Notes: generated from the sequence alone by a model not told the origin. Numbered from the stretch's first letter, positions 8,058-17,679 are shown. The stretch is DNA of 64,000 nucleotides from Maritalea sp051251695 (GCF_051251695.1 NZ_JBPOEU010000014.1:1-64000); one strand, 5' to 3'. Made by a program: numbers and translations.

Positions 8058-9071
8058 ATGACTATTAAATTTTCAAAACTTGTTGCTGGTGCAGCGTTGG
8101 TTTTTGGGGCGCTTGGATTTGCGCCTGCTGCAATTGCTGCGACTTGCGATACAGATAAAAAAATTGATATTGCTGAGATGTCGTGGCCATCTGCTGCTGC
8201 ATTAGCGCACATCCATGCCAAAATTCTTGGTGATGGATTTGGCTGTGAAGTTGAAGTGGTGGCCGGTGATACTGTGCCTACCTCGGCATCTATGTTGGCA
8301 AAAGGACGCCCGGCATTTGCACCAGAATTGTGGACAGGTTCCATTCTTGATATCTGGGCAAAAGGCGAAGCAGACGGGACAGTGTCGAGCTTGGGTGCAG
8401 CGATTTCTGATGGTGCGGTTGAAGGCTGGTGGATCCCTAAATATGTGGCGGACGCAAATCCTGACCTTAAAAATGTTGAGGATTTGGTTGCCTATAAAGA
8501 CCTATTCATGGACCCAGAAGACAATTCAAAAGGTCGGATTTATTCGTGCCCTCCAGGCTGGTCTTGTGAAATCACGAACGCAAACCTTTTCAAGGCTTAT
8601 GAATTAGAAGATAGCTTTAATCTGTTTTCACCCGGTTCTGGTGGCAACTTGGACGCCTCGATTGCGCGTGCATTTGTTAAGCAAGAGCCAATTGCATTTT
8701 ACTATTGGGGCCCGACAAGCTTGATGGGCAAGTATGACATGGTCAAATTGGGCATGCCGACACATGATGCGGAAATTTTCGCGTGTAACGGGAAATCAGA
8801 TTGTGCCACTCCGGGTAAAACTGATTGGCCTACGCCACCTGTCGTTAAGGGTGTTGCAGCATGGTTGCCAACAGAAGCTCCAATTGTCGCTGATTACATT
8901 TCAAAGGTTGCGTTGAGCAACGTTGAAGTTAGTGCGATTTTGTCTTGGGGTTCTGAGAACAAAGCTTCCGCGGAAGAGACAGCTGAAAACTTCTTGAAAA
9001 CTCAAGAAGCTGTTTGGATGACTTGGGTGGATGCAGATGTTGCAGCGGCTGTTAAAGCAAGCTTGAACTAA
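8058..9071 (+). CDS. Glycine betaine/choline-type ABC transporter substrate-binding protein (paralogue 2)
   Basis: A 337-residue periplasmic protein of the OpuAC family with a clean Sec signal peptide (cleavage near AAIAA, about residue 27). Blocks IAEMSWPSAAALAHIHA, CPPGWSCE and FYYWGPTSLMG match paralogue 1, including the closely spaced cysteine pair, which suggests a structural disulfide. ATG 8058 has a good Shine-Dalgarno site (GGGAG, spacing seven); upstream in-frame starts lack one and would spoil the signal peptide. It is followed by a terminator before the permease gene, so binding protein should be made in excess over the membrane components. Substrate (betaine, choline or proline betaine) is inferred from the family. 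Confidence 0.87.
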   Translation: MTIKFSKLVAGAALVFGALGFAPAAIAATCDTDKKIDIAEMSWPSAAALAHIHAKILGDGFGCEVEVVAGDTVPTSASMLAKGRPAFAPELWTGSILDIWAKGEADGTVSSLGAAISDGAVEGWWIPKYVADANPDLKNVEDLVAYKDLFMDPEDNSKGRIYSCPPGWSCEITNANLFKAYELEDSFNLFSPGSGGNLDASIARAFVKQEPIAFYYWGPTSLMGKYDMVKLGMPTHDAEIFACNGKSDCATPGKTDWPTPPVVKGVAAWLPTEAPIVADYISKVALSNVEVSAILSWGSENKASAEETAENFLKTQEAVWMTWVDADVAAAVKASLN

Positions 9072-9092
9072 AATTTGAATATCAAAAAGCTG

Positions 9093-9122
9093 AAAGGACC
9101 GGGTGAACTCGGTCCTTTTTCG
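9093..9122 (+). terminator. Terminator/attenuator between binding-protein and permease genes
   Basis: AAGGACCG pairs perfectly with CGGTCCTT and is followed by a T run. It lies between the binding-protein stop (9071) and the permease start (9139), a position typical of attenuators that lower expression of membrane subunits relative to the binding protein. Confidence 0.75.
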
Positions 9123-9138
9123 TCTTTATCGGAGTAAT

Positions 9139-10011
9139 ATGTTTCCAGAGATCTTTGAAACACGGCCAATTCGAATTTGGCTCGACAACGGATTAGAGTG
9201 GATTGTCATCAATTGGGGCGATCAATTTGAAGCGGTAGCGATGCCGCTTTTGTGGCTTTTAAATGGAATTGAAGCTGGGTTATTGGCCACACCATGGTGG
9301 GTAATTATCGGTTTTTTCACCGTGCTTGCCTATTTGGCGACGCGAAGATGGCCGTTGCCGACCGTTGTGCTCGTGTCGATGTTGTTTCTGGGTGTTATGG
9401 GGTTGTGGGAAGACGCGATTAAAACGATGGCGCTGATGATCGCGGCGACTGTCACGGCGATTGTTTTTTCCATTCCGCTTGGAATTGCCCTGGCACGTTC
9501 TTTATTGATGCGTAAAATTGTGACCCCGGTTTTGGACTTGATGCAGACAATGCCAAGTTTTGTCTATCTCATTCCAACAGTGATGATTTTCGGACCGGGT
9601 AAAATTCCGGCGTTGCTGGCGACAATCGTATATGCGGCTCCTCCATTGGTGCGGCTGACCGATTTGGGTATTCGTCTTGTCGACCCTCAAATTATGGAAG
9701 CGAGCCAAGCGTTTGGTGCGAACCCGCGACAGCGCTTGTTTGGCATTCAAATCCCTTTGGCATTGCCCACCATTTTGGCAGGGATCAACCAAACAACGAT
9801 GATGGCATTGGCCATGGTGGTCATCGCGTCAATGATCGGGGCAGGCGGACTTGGCTATCAAGTGCTGCAGGGTATTGGACGATTGGAAGTTTCTCGCGGC
9901 ATCCTCGCAGGTCTAGGGATTGTGGTGTTGGCGATTGTCTTTGATCGGATAACCCAGGCTTTTGGCAAGCAATTACAAGCTCATATTGGCGTTGATGTGG
10001 AGCGTTCATAA
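9139..10011 (+). CDS. Betaine/choline-type ABC transporter permease (ProW/OpuAB family)
   Basis: A 290-residue inner-membrane permease. It begins with a conserved soluble/amphipathic section, then about six transmembrane segments and the BPD_transp_1 coupling motif EASQAFGANPRQRLFGIQIPLALPTI, where the EAA loop contacts the ATPase. MQTMPSFVYLIP is a typical ProW block. ATG 9139 has GGAG at 9131-9134; a GTG at 9103 lies inside the terminator and is rejected. Its stop overlaps the ATPase start by one base (TAATG). Confidence 0.9.
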   Translation: MFPEIFETRPIRIWLDNGLEWIVINWGDQFEAVAMPLLWLLNGIEAGLLATPWWVIIGFFTVLAYLATRRWPLPTVVLVSMLFLGVMGLWEDAIKTMALMIAATVTAIVFSIPLGIALARSLLMRKIVTPVLDLMQTMPSFVYLIPTVMIFGPGKIPALLATIVYAAPPLVRLTDLGIRLVDPQIMEASQAFGANPRQRLFGIQIPLALPTILAGINQTTMMALAMVVIASMIGAGGLGYQVLQGIGRLEVSRGILAGLGIVVLAIVFDRITQAFGKQLQAHIGVDVERS

Positions 10012-11036
10012 TGACTGATTTGAAAATTAAAATGCGCGGTGTCACCAAGATTTTTGGCCCGCGCCCAGACGAAGTTTTGACCGCCCTTCGCTCTGGCGCC
10101 TCTAAAGATGATTTGCAGGCCGAAACAGGACATGTGATTGGTCTCAACAATGTCGATTTGGATGTCGCTCAAGGCCAGCTGCACGTTGTGATGGGCCTGT
10201 CAGGGTCGGGGAAATCTACACTTATTCGACACGTAAACCGTCTAATTGACCCAACTGCGGGCAGCATTGAAGTAAACGGAAAAGACGTGTTGGGCATGGA
10301 TATGGACCAATTGCGTTTATTCCGGCGAACTGAAATCGCGATGGTGTTCCAAAAATTTGGATTGCTGCCACACAGGTCGGTTATCGATAATGTGGGGTAT
10401 GGGCTTGAAATTCGCGGTGTGTCGAAGAAACAGCGACTAGAGACGGCTGAAGAGTGGATCGCCAAGGTTGGGCTAGAGGGATATGAAAATTCTCGGCCTC
10501 ATCAACTGTCTGGCGGACAACAGCAACGGGTTGGTTTGGCGCGTGCGCTTGCGATGGACGTGGATATTTTGCTGATGGATGAGGCTTTTTCTGCGCTTGA
10601 TCCGCTTATCCGTTCTGGCATGCAGGATGAGTTGTTGGTGTTGCAAAAGGATTTGAACAAAACCATTTTGTTCATCACCCATGATTTTGACGAGGCGCTG
10701 AAAATTGGCGACCAAGTAACTGTATTGCAAGACGGCGCGGTTATTCAATCGGGGCGACCCGAAGAAATTGTGCTCAATCCCGCCAATGAGCATGTGGTGG
10801 AGTTTGTTGCCGATGTGAACCGTGCGCGGGCCATTCATGTGCATACGATTATGGAAACGGGTGACTTTGGTCCATGTGATTATCGTGTGAACGCCAGCGC
10901 ATGTTGCGAAGATGTTTTGCCACTGTTTGCTGAACATGACTGGGTCGGCGTGTCGGATGAAAATGATAAGATCATCGGAAAAATCACCGCCAAGCAGGTG
11001 ATCAAAGCGCTGGCAAGGCATAGTGCCCCGGTTTAA
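10011..11036 (+). CDS. Betaine/choline-type ABC transporter ATP-binding protein (ProV/OpuAA family)
   Basis: A 341-residue ATPase. It has the N-terminal extension of about 50 residues typical of ChoV/ProV proteins (IFGPRPDEVLTAL), Walker A GLSGSGKST, the Q-loop MVFQKFGLLPHRSV, signature LSGGQQQR and Walker B ILLMDEAFSALDP. The C-terminal part (about 275-341) is a degenerate regulatory domain with a CBS-like ending (VGVSDENDKIIGKI); osmotic or nucleotide sensing is inferred from relatives. It is translationally coupled to the permease gene by TAATG. Confidence 0.9.
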   Translation: MTDLKIKMRGVTKIFGPRPDEVLTALRSGASKDDLQAETGHVIGLNNVDLDVAQGQLHVVMGLSGSGKSTLIRHVNRLIDPTAGSIEVNGKDVLGMDMDQLRLFRRTEIAMVFQKFGLLPHRSVIDNVGYGLEIRGVSKKQRLETAEEWIAKVGLEGYENSRPHQLSGGQQQRVGLARALAMDVDILLMDEAFSALDPLIRSGMQDELLVLQKDLNKTILFITHDFDEALKIGDQVTVLQDGAVIQSGRPEEIVLNPANEHVVEFVADVNRARAIHVHTIMETGDFGPCDYRVNASACCEDVLPLFAEHDWVGVSDENDKIIGKITAKQVIKALARHSAPV

Positions 11037-11063
11037 CTGAATGGGATAAATTGGAGCTAGGCT

Positions 11064-11579
11064 ATGCCTGAGTTTAAAAACCGCATCATTGATGTTTGTA
11101 AGCTGACCGGAGAGTTCACAACGCGATCGGGTTTAGTGGTCAATACCTACTTCGACAAATATCAGTTTGAAGGACAACCTGATATTCTTGGGGAGATAGC
11201 GCGTCGATTGGCGAGGCAATTGAATGTCGAATTTGACGTGCTGGCAGGGCTAGAGATGGGTGGTATTCCCATCGCTACTGCACTCTCGTTGGAAATGGGC
11301 AAGCCGGTTTGTTTCGTTCGTAAACAAGCAAAGTCCTATGGGACCGAGCGCATTTCTGAGGGGCCAGACGTCAAGAATAAACGTGTGCTTGTTGTAGAGG
11401 ACGTGACAACCACCGGCGGGCAGATATTAAAATCCGCCAAGGAACTGGAAATAGCTGGTGCCCAAATAGTTGGCGTCGCATTGGTTATCGCACGTGACGC
11501 AAAAGCGGTTGAGGCAATAAAAGACGCTGGTATGCCGCTTTTTGCGCTAATAATGCCAAAAGAGCTAAATTTGACCTAA
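11064..11579 (+). CDS. Orotate phosphoribosyltransferase-like protein, short form
   Basis: A type I PRTase of 171 residues with the PRPP-binding motif VLVVEDVTTTGGQ and an OPRTase-like K-rich loop FVRKQAKSYGTE, which matches the orotate enzyme's catalytic flexible-loop region. Orotate phosphoribosyltransferases make OMP from orotate and PRPP. The length is nearer the short archaeal-type enzymes than the 210-230 residues usual in proteobacteria, so it may be a second PyrE or act on another base. RBS GGAGC precedes ATG 11064. It follows the betaine ATPase by 27 bases. Its stop interlocks with that of glpK (shared CTAA). Confidence 0.75.
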   Translation: MPEFKNRIIDVCKLTGEFTTRSGLVVNTYFDKYQFEGQPDILGEIARRLARQLNVEFDVLAGLEMGGIPIATALSLEMGKPVCFVRKQAKSYGTERISEGPDVKNKRVLVVEDVTTTGGQILKSAKELEIAGAQIVGVALVIARDAKAVEAIKDAGMPLFALIMPKELNLT

Positions 11580-13063
11580 GTTTTAACCAATGTCCGCTCA
11601 ATGGCATCCTGCCAACCGGCGTATTTTTGTTCAGCCCAATCATTGTCTTTTTCAGGCAAAAATTGGTGGTCCAAGTCCCAGCGTTCCATCATTTGATCTG
11701 GTGCGGGGCATATGCCTAAATATAGACCCGCCAGATAGGCCGCGCCTTTTGCTGTGGTTTCTAGATTTTTGGGGCGATCAACGGGGGTTTGGCAGATATC
11801 GGCCAAAAACTGCATGGTCCAATTGGATGCGGTCATGCCGCCATCGACGCGTAGTTTTTCAATTTTACCGCCAAAATCGGCATTCATGGCGTTTAAGAGA
11901 TCGCGTGTTTGATAGCCAACAGCTTCAAGAGTTGCTTTGACGAACTCGTTTGGCCCAGTGCCACGGGTTAGGCCATAAATCGCGCCGCGTGCATCTGAAT
12001 CCCAGTATGGCGCGCCAAGCCCAACGAAGCCTGGAACTAAATATACATGCTGATTGGGGTCTGCGGATTTGGCCATTTGATCGCACTGACGTGCATCTTT
12101 GATGATTTGAATGCCATCCCGCAACCATTGCACGGCTGCCCCTGCAATATAAATTGAGCCCTCAAGTGCATAGGTTGGTTTTCCATCCAATTGGTAGCAA
12201 ATGGTCGATAATAGTCGGTTGGATGACTTTAGCGGTTTGTCCCCGACATTCATCATCGCAAAGCAACCTGTGCCATAGGTGGATTTCACCATGCCTTTTT
12301 CAAAGCACGCCTGGCCGATGGAAGCAGCGTGTTGATCCCCTGCAACGCCGGTAATTGGGATAGATGCACCAAAGATTTCGGTGTCGGTTGTGCCAAAATC
12401 GGCGGCGCAGTCTTTTACTTCGGGCAGTAGCGAGGCGGGAATATCAAACAAGTTGAGCAGTTCGGCATCCCAACAGCCGTCATGAATATTATACAGTAAT
12501 GTTCGTGAGGCATTGGTTGCGTCGGTGACGTGGGTGCGCCCGCCAGTGAGTTTATAAATCAACCAGCTGTCGATGGTGCCAGCGAATAGTTCGCCCTGTT
12601 GTGCGCGTTTGCGTGCGTTGGGCACATTGTCGAGTAGCCAGTTAATCTTGGTGCCGGAAAAATAGGGATCAAGCAGCAGTCCCGTTTTGTCGGTCACTTT
12701 GATTTCGTGGCCCTGTTCTTTCAGTTTGGCGCAATAAGCTGCCGTACGTCGGTCTTGCCAGACGATGGCATTATGAATGGGTTCGCCTGTTTTTTTGTCC
12801 CAAATGACAATAGTTTCACGCTGGTTGGTGATGCCAATACCCGCGATTTGACTTGGCGAAAGTTTAGCTTTGGCCAGTGCCTCACTTATTGTTTGAGAAA
12901 CCGTTTGCCAAATTTGGTTTGGATCATGCTCGACCCGTCCGTCATTTGGAAAATGTTGATCAAATTCCAACTGGCTCGCGCCAATTGGGGTGAGATCGGC
13001 ATTGTAAATAACGCTGCGGGTGGAGGTCGTGCCCTGATCGATGGCAAGTAAGTGCTTGTTCAT
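11576..13063 (-). CDS. glpK: Glycerol kinase
   Basis: A 495-residue FGGY kinase that phosphorylates glycerol to sn-glycerol 3-phosphate. The N-terminal phosphate loop DQGTTSTRSV, NQRETIVIWD (glycerol contact region), GVAGDQHAA (ADP region) and DGGMTAS (FGGY signature area) are all present, and the length equals that of characterised GlpK proteins. No glpF or glpD lies next to it in this window. The stop codon interlocks with the PRTase gene, so no terminator separates them. Confidence 0.96.
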   Translation of the reverse strand: MNKHLLAIDQGTTSTRSVIYNADLTPIGASQLEFDQHFPNDGRVEHDPNQIWQTVSQTISEALAKAKLSPSQIAGIGITNQRETIVIWDKKTGEPIHNAIVWQDRRTAAYCAKLKEQGHEIKVTDKTGLLLDPYFSGTKINWLLDNVPNARKRAQQGELFAGTIDSWLIYKLTGGRTHVTDATNASRTLLYNIHDGCWDAELLNLFDIPASLLPEVKDCAADFGTTDTEIFGASIPITGVAGDQHAASIGQACFEKGMVKSTYGTGCFAMMNVGDKPLKSSNRLLSTICYQLDGKPTYALEGSIYIAGAAVQWLRDGIQIIKDARQCDQMAKSADPNQHVYLVPGFVGLGAPYWDSDARGAIYGLTRGTGPNEFVKATLEAVGYQTRDLLNAMNADFGGKIEKLRVDGGMTASNWTMQFLADICQTPVDRPKNLETTAKGAAYLAGLYLGICPAPDQMMERWDLDHQFLPEKDNDWAEQKYAGWQDAIERTLVKT

Positions 13064-13304
13064 TTGACTATTTTAGCGGCTGGAATTGCCCGATGCAATC
13101 CAGAGTTAAGCAAATTGGCTCGAATTATTGCTCAAATTTTGTGCACTTTTACGCCATAGGCATAGGTTTTTTATGAGGTTAGACTAATTTGTAGCTTTAT
13201 TTCCGCTCATGGGTGGTTTTTGGTGTTTCAGATGCTTGCTAAACGCCATTTTTGACGCCTATAAACCGTTAATCTTAAGCACACCCGATATGAGGACCCT
13301 CTTG

Positions 13305-13715
13305 ATGGAACTGAAAAAAATCAATGATCAGGTGAGTGTGAGCCCACAAATCGCGATTGAAGACCTTGCTGCGATTAAAGAAGCGGGTTTTAAAACCATC
13401 ATCAATAATCGCCCAGATGGCGAAGCGCCAGACCAACCAATGTCGGCAGAGGTGAAGGCCGCAGCTTTGGCTCAAGGGCTAAAGTTTGTCGAAATCCCGA
13501 TGGGCCGTGAAGGCGTTTCCCCTGAAATGATAGCACAGACCCGAGAGGTTTTTGCTGATGGCGAACCTGTGTTGGCCTATTGTCGTTCTGGCACGCGCTC
13601 CACGACGCTATGGGCTTTAAGCCAGGCCGGAAATCTACCGGCACAAGACATTATTTCCGCTGCAGCAAATGCTGGATATGATGTTAGCCATCTTGCTGGC
13701 CATTTAAGCGAATAG
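13305..13715 (+). CDS. DUF442 / TIGR01244-type protein phosphatase- or sulfurtransferase-like protein
   Basis: A 136-residue single-domain protein with a cysteine-phosphatase-like loop LAYCRSGTRSTTLW (C-x5-R). The strand-turn INNRPDGEAPDQP is typical of the DUF442 family, which also occurs fused to beta-lactamase-fold persulfide dioxygenases (Blh) in rhizobia and is implicated in sulfide handling. Here the domain is free-standing. ATG 13305 with AGGA nine bases upstream is preferred over ATG 13290 and the longer reading from 13209. The substrate is unknown. Confidence 0.8.
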   Translation: MELKKINDQVSVSPQIAIEDLAAIKEAGFKTIINNRPDGEAPDQPMSAEVKAAALAQGLKFVEIPMGREGVSPEMIAQTREVFADGEPVLAYCRSGTRSTTLWALSQAGNLPAQDIISAAANAGYDVSHLAGHLSE

Positions 13716-13798
13716 GCTGAATAAAATAAACTAAAGACGCGTTTTCCTTGGTGCATTAATGTTGCCAATTGCGAAGAATTAAAAGGATCAATCTGTCC

Positions 13799-16700
13799 AT
13801 GAAGATCAAGAAAATCCTCGTTGCCAATCGAAGTGAAATTGCCATCCGCGTGTTCCGCGCGGCCAATGAAATGGGTATTAAAACGGTCGCCGTTTTTGCT
13901 GATGAAGACAAATTAGCATTGCATCGATTTAAGGCGGACGAGGCATATTTGATCGGCAAGGGTCTTGGCCCGGTGGAAGCTTATTTGCAGATTGATGAAT
14001 ATATTCGCATCGCCAAATTGTCGGGTGCTGACGCCATTCACCCGGGTTATGGTTTGCTGTCCGAAAGTCCAGAGTTTGTCGACGCGTGTGAAGCGGCTGG
14101 TATCATCTTCATTGGTCCAAAAGCCGAGACCATGCGGGCGTTGGGCAACAAGGTTGCTGCTCGCAATATCGCGGTTGAAAGCGGTGTGCCGGTGGTGCCT
14201 GCAACGACACCGCTGCCGGACGATATGGACGAAGTTGTGCGGATGGCAAAAGAGGTCGGTTTCCCGCTGATGCTCAAGGCCAGCTGGGGCGGCGGTGGCC
14301 GCGGCATGCGCACCATTCGTGATGAAGCTGCAGTTCGCGCAGAAGTGCCCGAAGCCAAACGCGAATCAAAAGCGGCATTTGGCAAAGACGAAATGTATTT
14401 CGAAAAGCTGGTGGAACGCGCTCGGCATGTTGAAGTTCAACTGATTGGCGACAGCCATGGCAACCTCGTGCATTTGTTCGAGCGGGATTGTTCGGTGCAA
14501 CGGCGCAATCAAAAAGTCGTGGAGCGAGCTCCAGCTCCGTATCTGACCGAAGAAATACGCGAGGCTTTGACCGGAGCGGCCATTCAATTGGGGTCTTCAA
14601 CTGGTTATCGCGGTGCGGGCACTGTTGAGTTTTTGATGGATGCCGACAGTGATGAATTCTACTTCATCGAAGTAAACCCGCGCATTCAGGTTGAGCATAC
14701 GGTTACTGAAGAAGTGACGGGCATTGATATTGTCAAAGCTCAAATTCGGATCGCTGAAGGCAAGAAAATCGGCGACGCGGATAGCGGTGTGCCGGTCCAA
14801 AAAGACATAAAGCTCCATGGGCATGCCCTTCAATGTCGAGTGACAACGGAAGACCCCGAAGAAAACTTCATTCCAGATTATGGCCGCATTACTGCCTATC
14901 GCGGGGCGACAGGTTTTGGCGTGCGTCTTGATGGGGGCACAGCCTATTCGGGGGCAGTCATCACGCGCTATTATGATCCGCTTTTGGAAAAAGTGACCTG
15001 TTGGGCACAAACACCAGAAGAAGCGATCGCGCGGATGGACCGGGCGTTGCGCGAGTTCCGTATTCGCGGGGTGACGACAAATCTGAATTTCCTTGAGAAC
15101 ATCATCACCCATCCAAAGTTTTTGGATAACACTTACACGACGCGGTTTATCGACAATACGCCGGAGCTGTTCCATTTCCCCAAACGTCGTGACCGGGCGA
15201 CGAAACTTTTGACTTATGTGGCGGATGTTTCTGTTAACGCGCATCCCGAAGTTAAAAATCGGCCGGTGCCGCCGGCAGAAGCCGCGGCGCCAAAAGTGCC
15301 GACATTTGAACCGCCCACCGTTTTGGAAGGGTCGCGACAAATTCTTGAGCGCGAAGGGCCAAAAGGTCTGGCGGATTGGATGAAGGCGCAAAAGCGGGTT
15401 TTGTTCACCGATACGACCATGCGCGATGGGCACCAAAGCCTTTTGGCGACACGGATGCGGACCCACGATATCGTGCAAATTGCTAAGGCATATTCGCATG
15501 GTATGCCGAATTTATTCTCACTTGAGTGCTGGGGTGGCGCGACATTTGATGTGTCCATGCGGTTCCTTACCGAAGACCCTTGGGAACGCTTGGCAACCAT
15601 TCGCGAAGAAGCGCCAAACATTTTGACGCAAATGTTGCTGCGTGGCTCCAACGGGGTTGGGTACACCAATTACGCAGACAACGTGGTCAAATATTTTGTA
15701 GAGCAGGCCGCAAAAGGCGGTATCGACATTTTCCGCGTATTTGATTGCCTGAACTGGGTGGAGAACATGCGCGTCTCGATGGATGCGGTGCTGGAAGCCA
15801 ACAAAGTCTGTGAAGGCGTGATTTGTTACACCGGTGATATGCTTGATCCGGATCGGGCCAAATATGATCTGAAATATTATGTTGGTTTGGCCAAAGAACT
15901 TGAAGCGGCAGGCGCGCATGTTCTTGGTCTTAAGGATATGGCTGGGTTGCTTAAACCAGCAGCGGCGAAAAAGCTGATTTCGACCTTGAAGGAAGAGATT
16001 GGTTTGCCGATCCATTTCCATACGCATGATACTTCAGGTGTTGCGGCGGCCACGGTATTGGCGGCGGTTGATGCGGGCGTTGATGCGGTTGATGCGGCAA
16101 TGGATGCGTTTTCTGGCACCACATCGCAGCCTTGCTTGGGTTCGTTGGTGGCAGCGTTGCGCGGTACGGAGCGCGATCCAGAACTGAACGCCAAAACGAT
16201 CCGCGAGATTTCGTTTTATTGGGAAGCGGTTCGCACCCAATATCGGGCGTTTGAAAGCGATTTGCGTTCTGGCGCGTCTGAAGTTTATTTGCACGAGATG
16301 CCCGGGGGTCAATTCACCAACCTTAAAGAACAGGCCCGTTCATTAGGGCTTGAATCGCGCTGGCACGAAGTAGCGCAAACCTATGCGGACGTGAACCAAA
16401 TGTTCGGCGACATTGTTAAAGTGACACCGTCCTCCAAAGTGGTTGGCGATATGGCGCTTTCGATGGTTTCGTCAGGGCTTAACCGCGCTGATGTTGAAGA
16501 CCCCGAACGTGAAGTCGCGTTCCCCGAATCTGTAATTGGGTTCTTTACCGGCGATCTGGGTCAGCCTCCGGGTGGGTTCCCGAAAGAGTTGCAGGCAAAA
16601 GTGCTCAAAGGCAAAAAGCCATTGGCCAAACGCCCCGGCGCCTATCTTGAACCCGTTGATTTGGAAGCCAAGCGCAAAGAAGCCGAAGAATTAGTTGGAC

Positions 16701-17242
16701 ATCCGATCGATGATTTCCAATTGGCTTCTTACTTGATGTACCCTAAAGTGTTTGTGGATTACATGTCAGCCCAAGATACTTATGGCCCCACATCTGTGTT
16801 GCCGACACCAGTGTATTTTTATGGTTTGGAGGCAGGCGACGAGGTCTTGGTTGATCTGGCCAAAGGCAAAACCATGGTTGTGCAATTGGTTGGCCAATCC
16901 AAGCCAAACGAAAAGGGCATGGTGCGGGTATTCTTTGAACTTAATGGTCAGCCGCGTTCTGTGTCGGTGCCAGACCGGTCGATGGCCAGCGAAATTGTAA
17001 CACGGCCAAAAGCTGAACTGGGCAATGCGCTACATGTCGGCGCACCGATGCCGGGCGTTGTTTCCACTTTGGCGGTTAAACCGGGTCAAGAAGTGACCGC
17101 CGGTGATGTGCTGCTTTCGATCGAAGCGATGAAAATGGAAACCGCCATTCACGCCGAAATCGACGGTGTCGTTGCTGAAGTGCATGTACAACCAGGCAAC
17201 CAGATCGATGCGAAAGATTTGCTGGTTCGGTTTGAGGGGTAA
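13799..17242 (+). CDS. pyc: Pyruvate carboxylase
   Basis: A single-chain biotin enzyme of 1147 residues that carboxylates pyruvate to oxaloacetate. Domains in order: biotin carboxylase (about 1-450, with LKASWGGGGRGMR and FIEVNPRIQVEHTVTEE), carboxyltransferase (about 530-830, with TTMRDGHQSLLATR and the metal-site HFHTHDT), a PC tetramerisation region, and C-terminal biotinyl carrier with EAMKMET, the biotinylated Lys near 1112. ATG 13799 is chosen (AAAAGGA upstream); a TTG 30 bases earlier adds no homologous sequence. It is a single-gene unit with its own terminator and serves anaplerosis and gluconeogenesis. Confidence 0.97.
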   Translation: MKIKKILVANRSEIAIRVFRAANEMGIKTVAVFADEDKLALHRFKADEAYLIGKGLGPVEAYLQIDEYIRIAKLSGADAIHPGYGLLSESPEFVDACEAAGIIFIGPKAETMRALGNKVAARNIAVESGVPVVPATTPLPDDMDEVVRMAKEVGFPLMLKASWGGGGRGMRTIRDEAAVRAEVPEAKRESKAAFGKDEMYFEKLVERARHVEVQLIGDSHGNLVHLFERDCSVQRRNQKVVERAPAPYLTEEIREALTGAAIQLGSSTGYRGAGTVEFLMDADSDEFYFIEVNPRIQVEHTVTEEVTGIDIVKAQIRIAEGKKIGDADSGVPVQKDIKLHGHALQCRVTTEDPEENFIPDYGRITAYRGATGFGVRLDGGTAYSGAVITRYYDPLLEKVTCWAQTPEEAIARMDRALREFRIRGVTTNLNFLENIITHPKFLDNTYTTRFIDNTPELFHFPKRRDRATKLLTYVADVSVNAHPEVKNRPVPPAEAAAPKVPTFEPPTVLEGSRQILEREGPKGLADWMKAQKRVLFTDTTMRDGHQSLLATRMRTHDIVQIAKAYSHGMPNLFSLECWGGATFDVSMRFLTEDPWERLATIREEAPNILTQMLLRGSNGVGYTNYADNVVKYFVEQAAKGGIDIFRVFDCLNWVENMRVSMDAVLEANKVCEGVICYTGDMLDPDRAKYDLKYYVGLAKELEAAGAHVLGLKDMAGLLKPAAAKKLISTLKEEIGLPIHFHTHDTSGVAAATVLAAVDAGVDAVDAAMDAFSGTTSQPCLGSLVAALRGTERDPELNAKTIREISFYWEAVRTQYRAFESDLRSGASEVYLHEMPGGQFTNLKEQARSLGLESRWHEVAQTYADVNQMFGDIVKVTPSSKVVGDMALSMVSSGLNRADVEDPEREVAFPESVIGFFTGDLGQPPGGFPKELQAKVLKGKKPLAKRPGAYLEPVDLEAKRKEAEELVGHPIDDFQLASYLMYPKVFVDYMSAQDTYGPTSVLPTPVYFYGLEAGDEVLVDLAKGKTMVVQLVGQSKPNEKGMVRVFFELNGQPRSVSVPDRSMASEIVTRPKAELGNALHVGAPMPGVVSTLAVKPGQEVTAGDVLLSIEAMKMETAIHAEIDGVVAEVHVQPGNQIDAKDLLVRFEG

Positions 17243-17266
17243 GCAATACGCTGCCTGAACAATAAT

Positions 17267-17296
17267 AAAGCCGCCTTGAAAAGGGCGGCTTTTCTT
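17267..17296 (+). terminator. Terminator of pyc
   Basis: AAGCCGCC and GGGCGGCTT pair around TTGAAAA and are followed by TTTCTT, 25 bases after the pyc stop. Confidence 0.8.
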
Positions 17297-17304
17297 ATGC
17301 GCGA

Positions 17305-17679
17305 TTAATCTGCAGCCGGTGTGTCTTGGCTGAAAATGTTGATCCAGCCGTTCTGTGTACGTTGCCAGATGGAGCTGACATACATTGTTTCTTGCTCGTC
17401 GCGATGCGCTCGGGTGAAGTCAGCCCGATAAGACAAGAGGGCGTGGTCATCGCCTAAGTGACGAGCCTGCAAGTCACTAAGCGCGAACGATTTGATGGTT
17501 GGCCCGTTTTCCAGCTGGTTCACATGATGAGATTTGGGGGAGAACCCGCTGGCATATACACCGAGAAAACTTTGATGCAGGGCGGCGCTGTCGGCTTCCA
17601 TATCCCCTGCCACAAGCGCGTCCCAAACATTTGTTTCACACTGTTTGAGTTCAAGCAGCAGCATGTTGTCGCTGTTCAT
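17305..17679 (-). CDS. NTF2-like (SnoaL/DUF4440-type) protein
   Basis: A 124-residue protein with the alpha-helix then beta-sheet pattern of the NTF2-like superfamily: N-terminal helices (LELKQCETNVWDALVAGD), then strands ending in VSSIWQRTQNGWINIFSQDTP, the common last strand of DUF4440 proteins. No catalytic residue can be assigned and the substrate is unknown. ATG 17679 is preferred to TTG 17685. It converges on pyc across the pyc terminator. Confidence 0.65.
   Translation of the reverse strand: MNSDNMLLLELKQCETNVWDALVAGDMEADSAALHQSFLGVYASGFSPKSHHVNQLENGPTIKSFALSDLQARHLGDDHALLSYRADFTRAHRDEQETMYVSSIWQRTQNGWINIFSQDTPAAD

Noticed and set aside
14597..15499. Long minus-strand open frame of 300 codons
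   Set aside because: It is fully antisense to pyc, whose protein sequence is clearly conserved, and it has an unnatural His/Arg/Cys composition.
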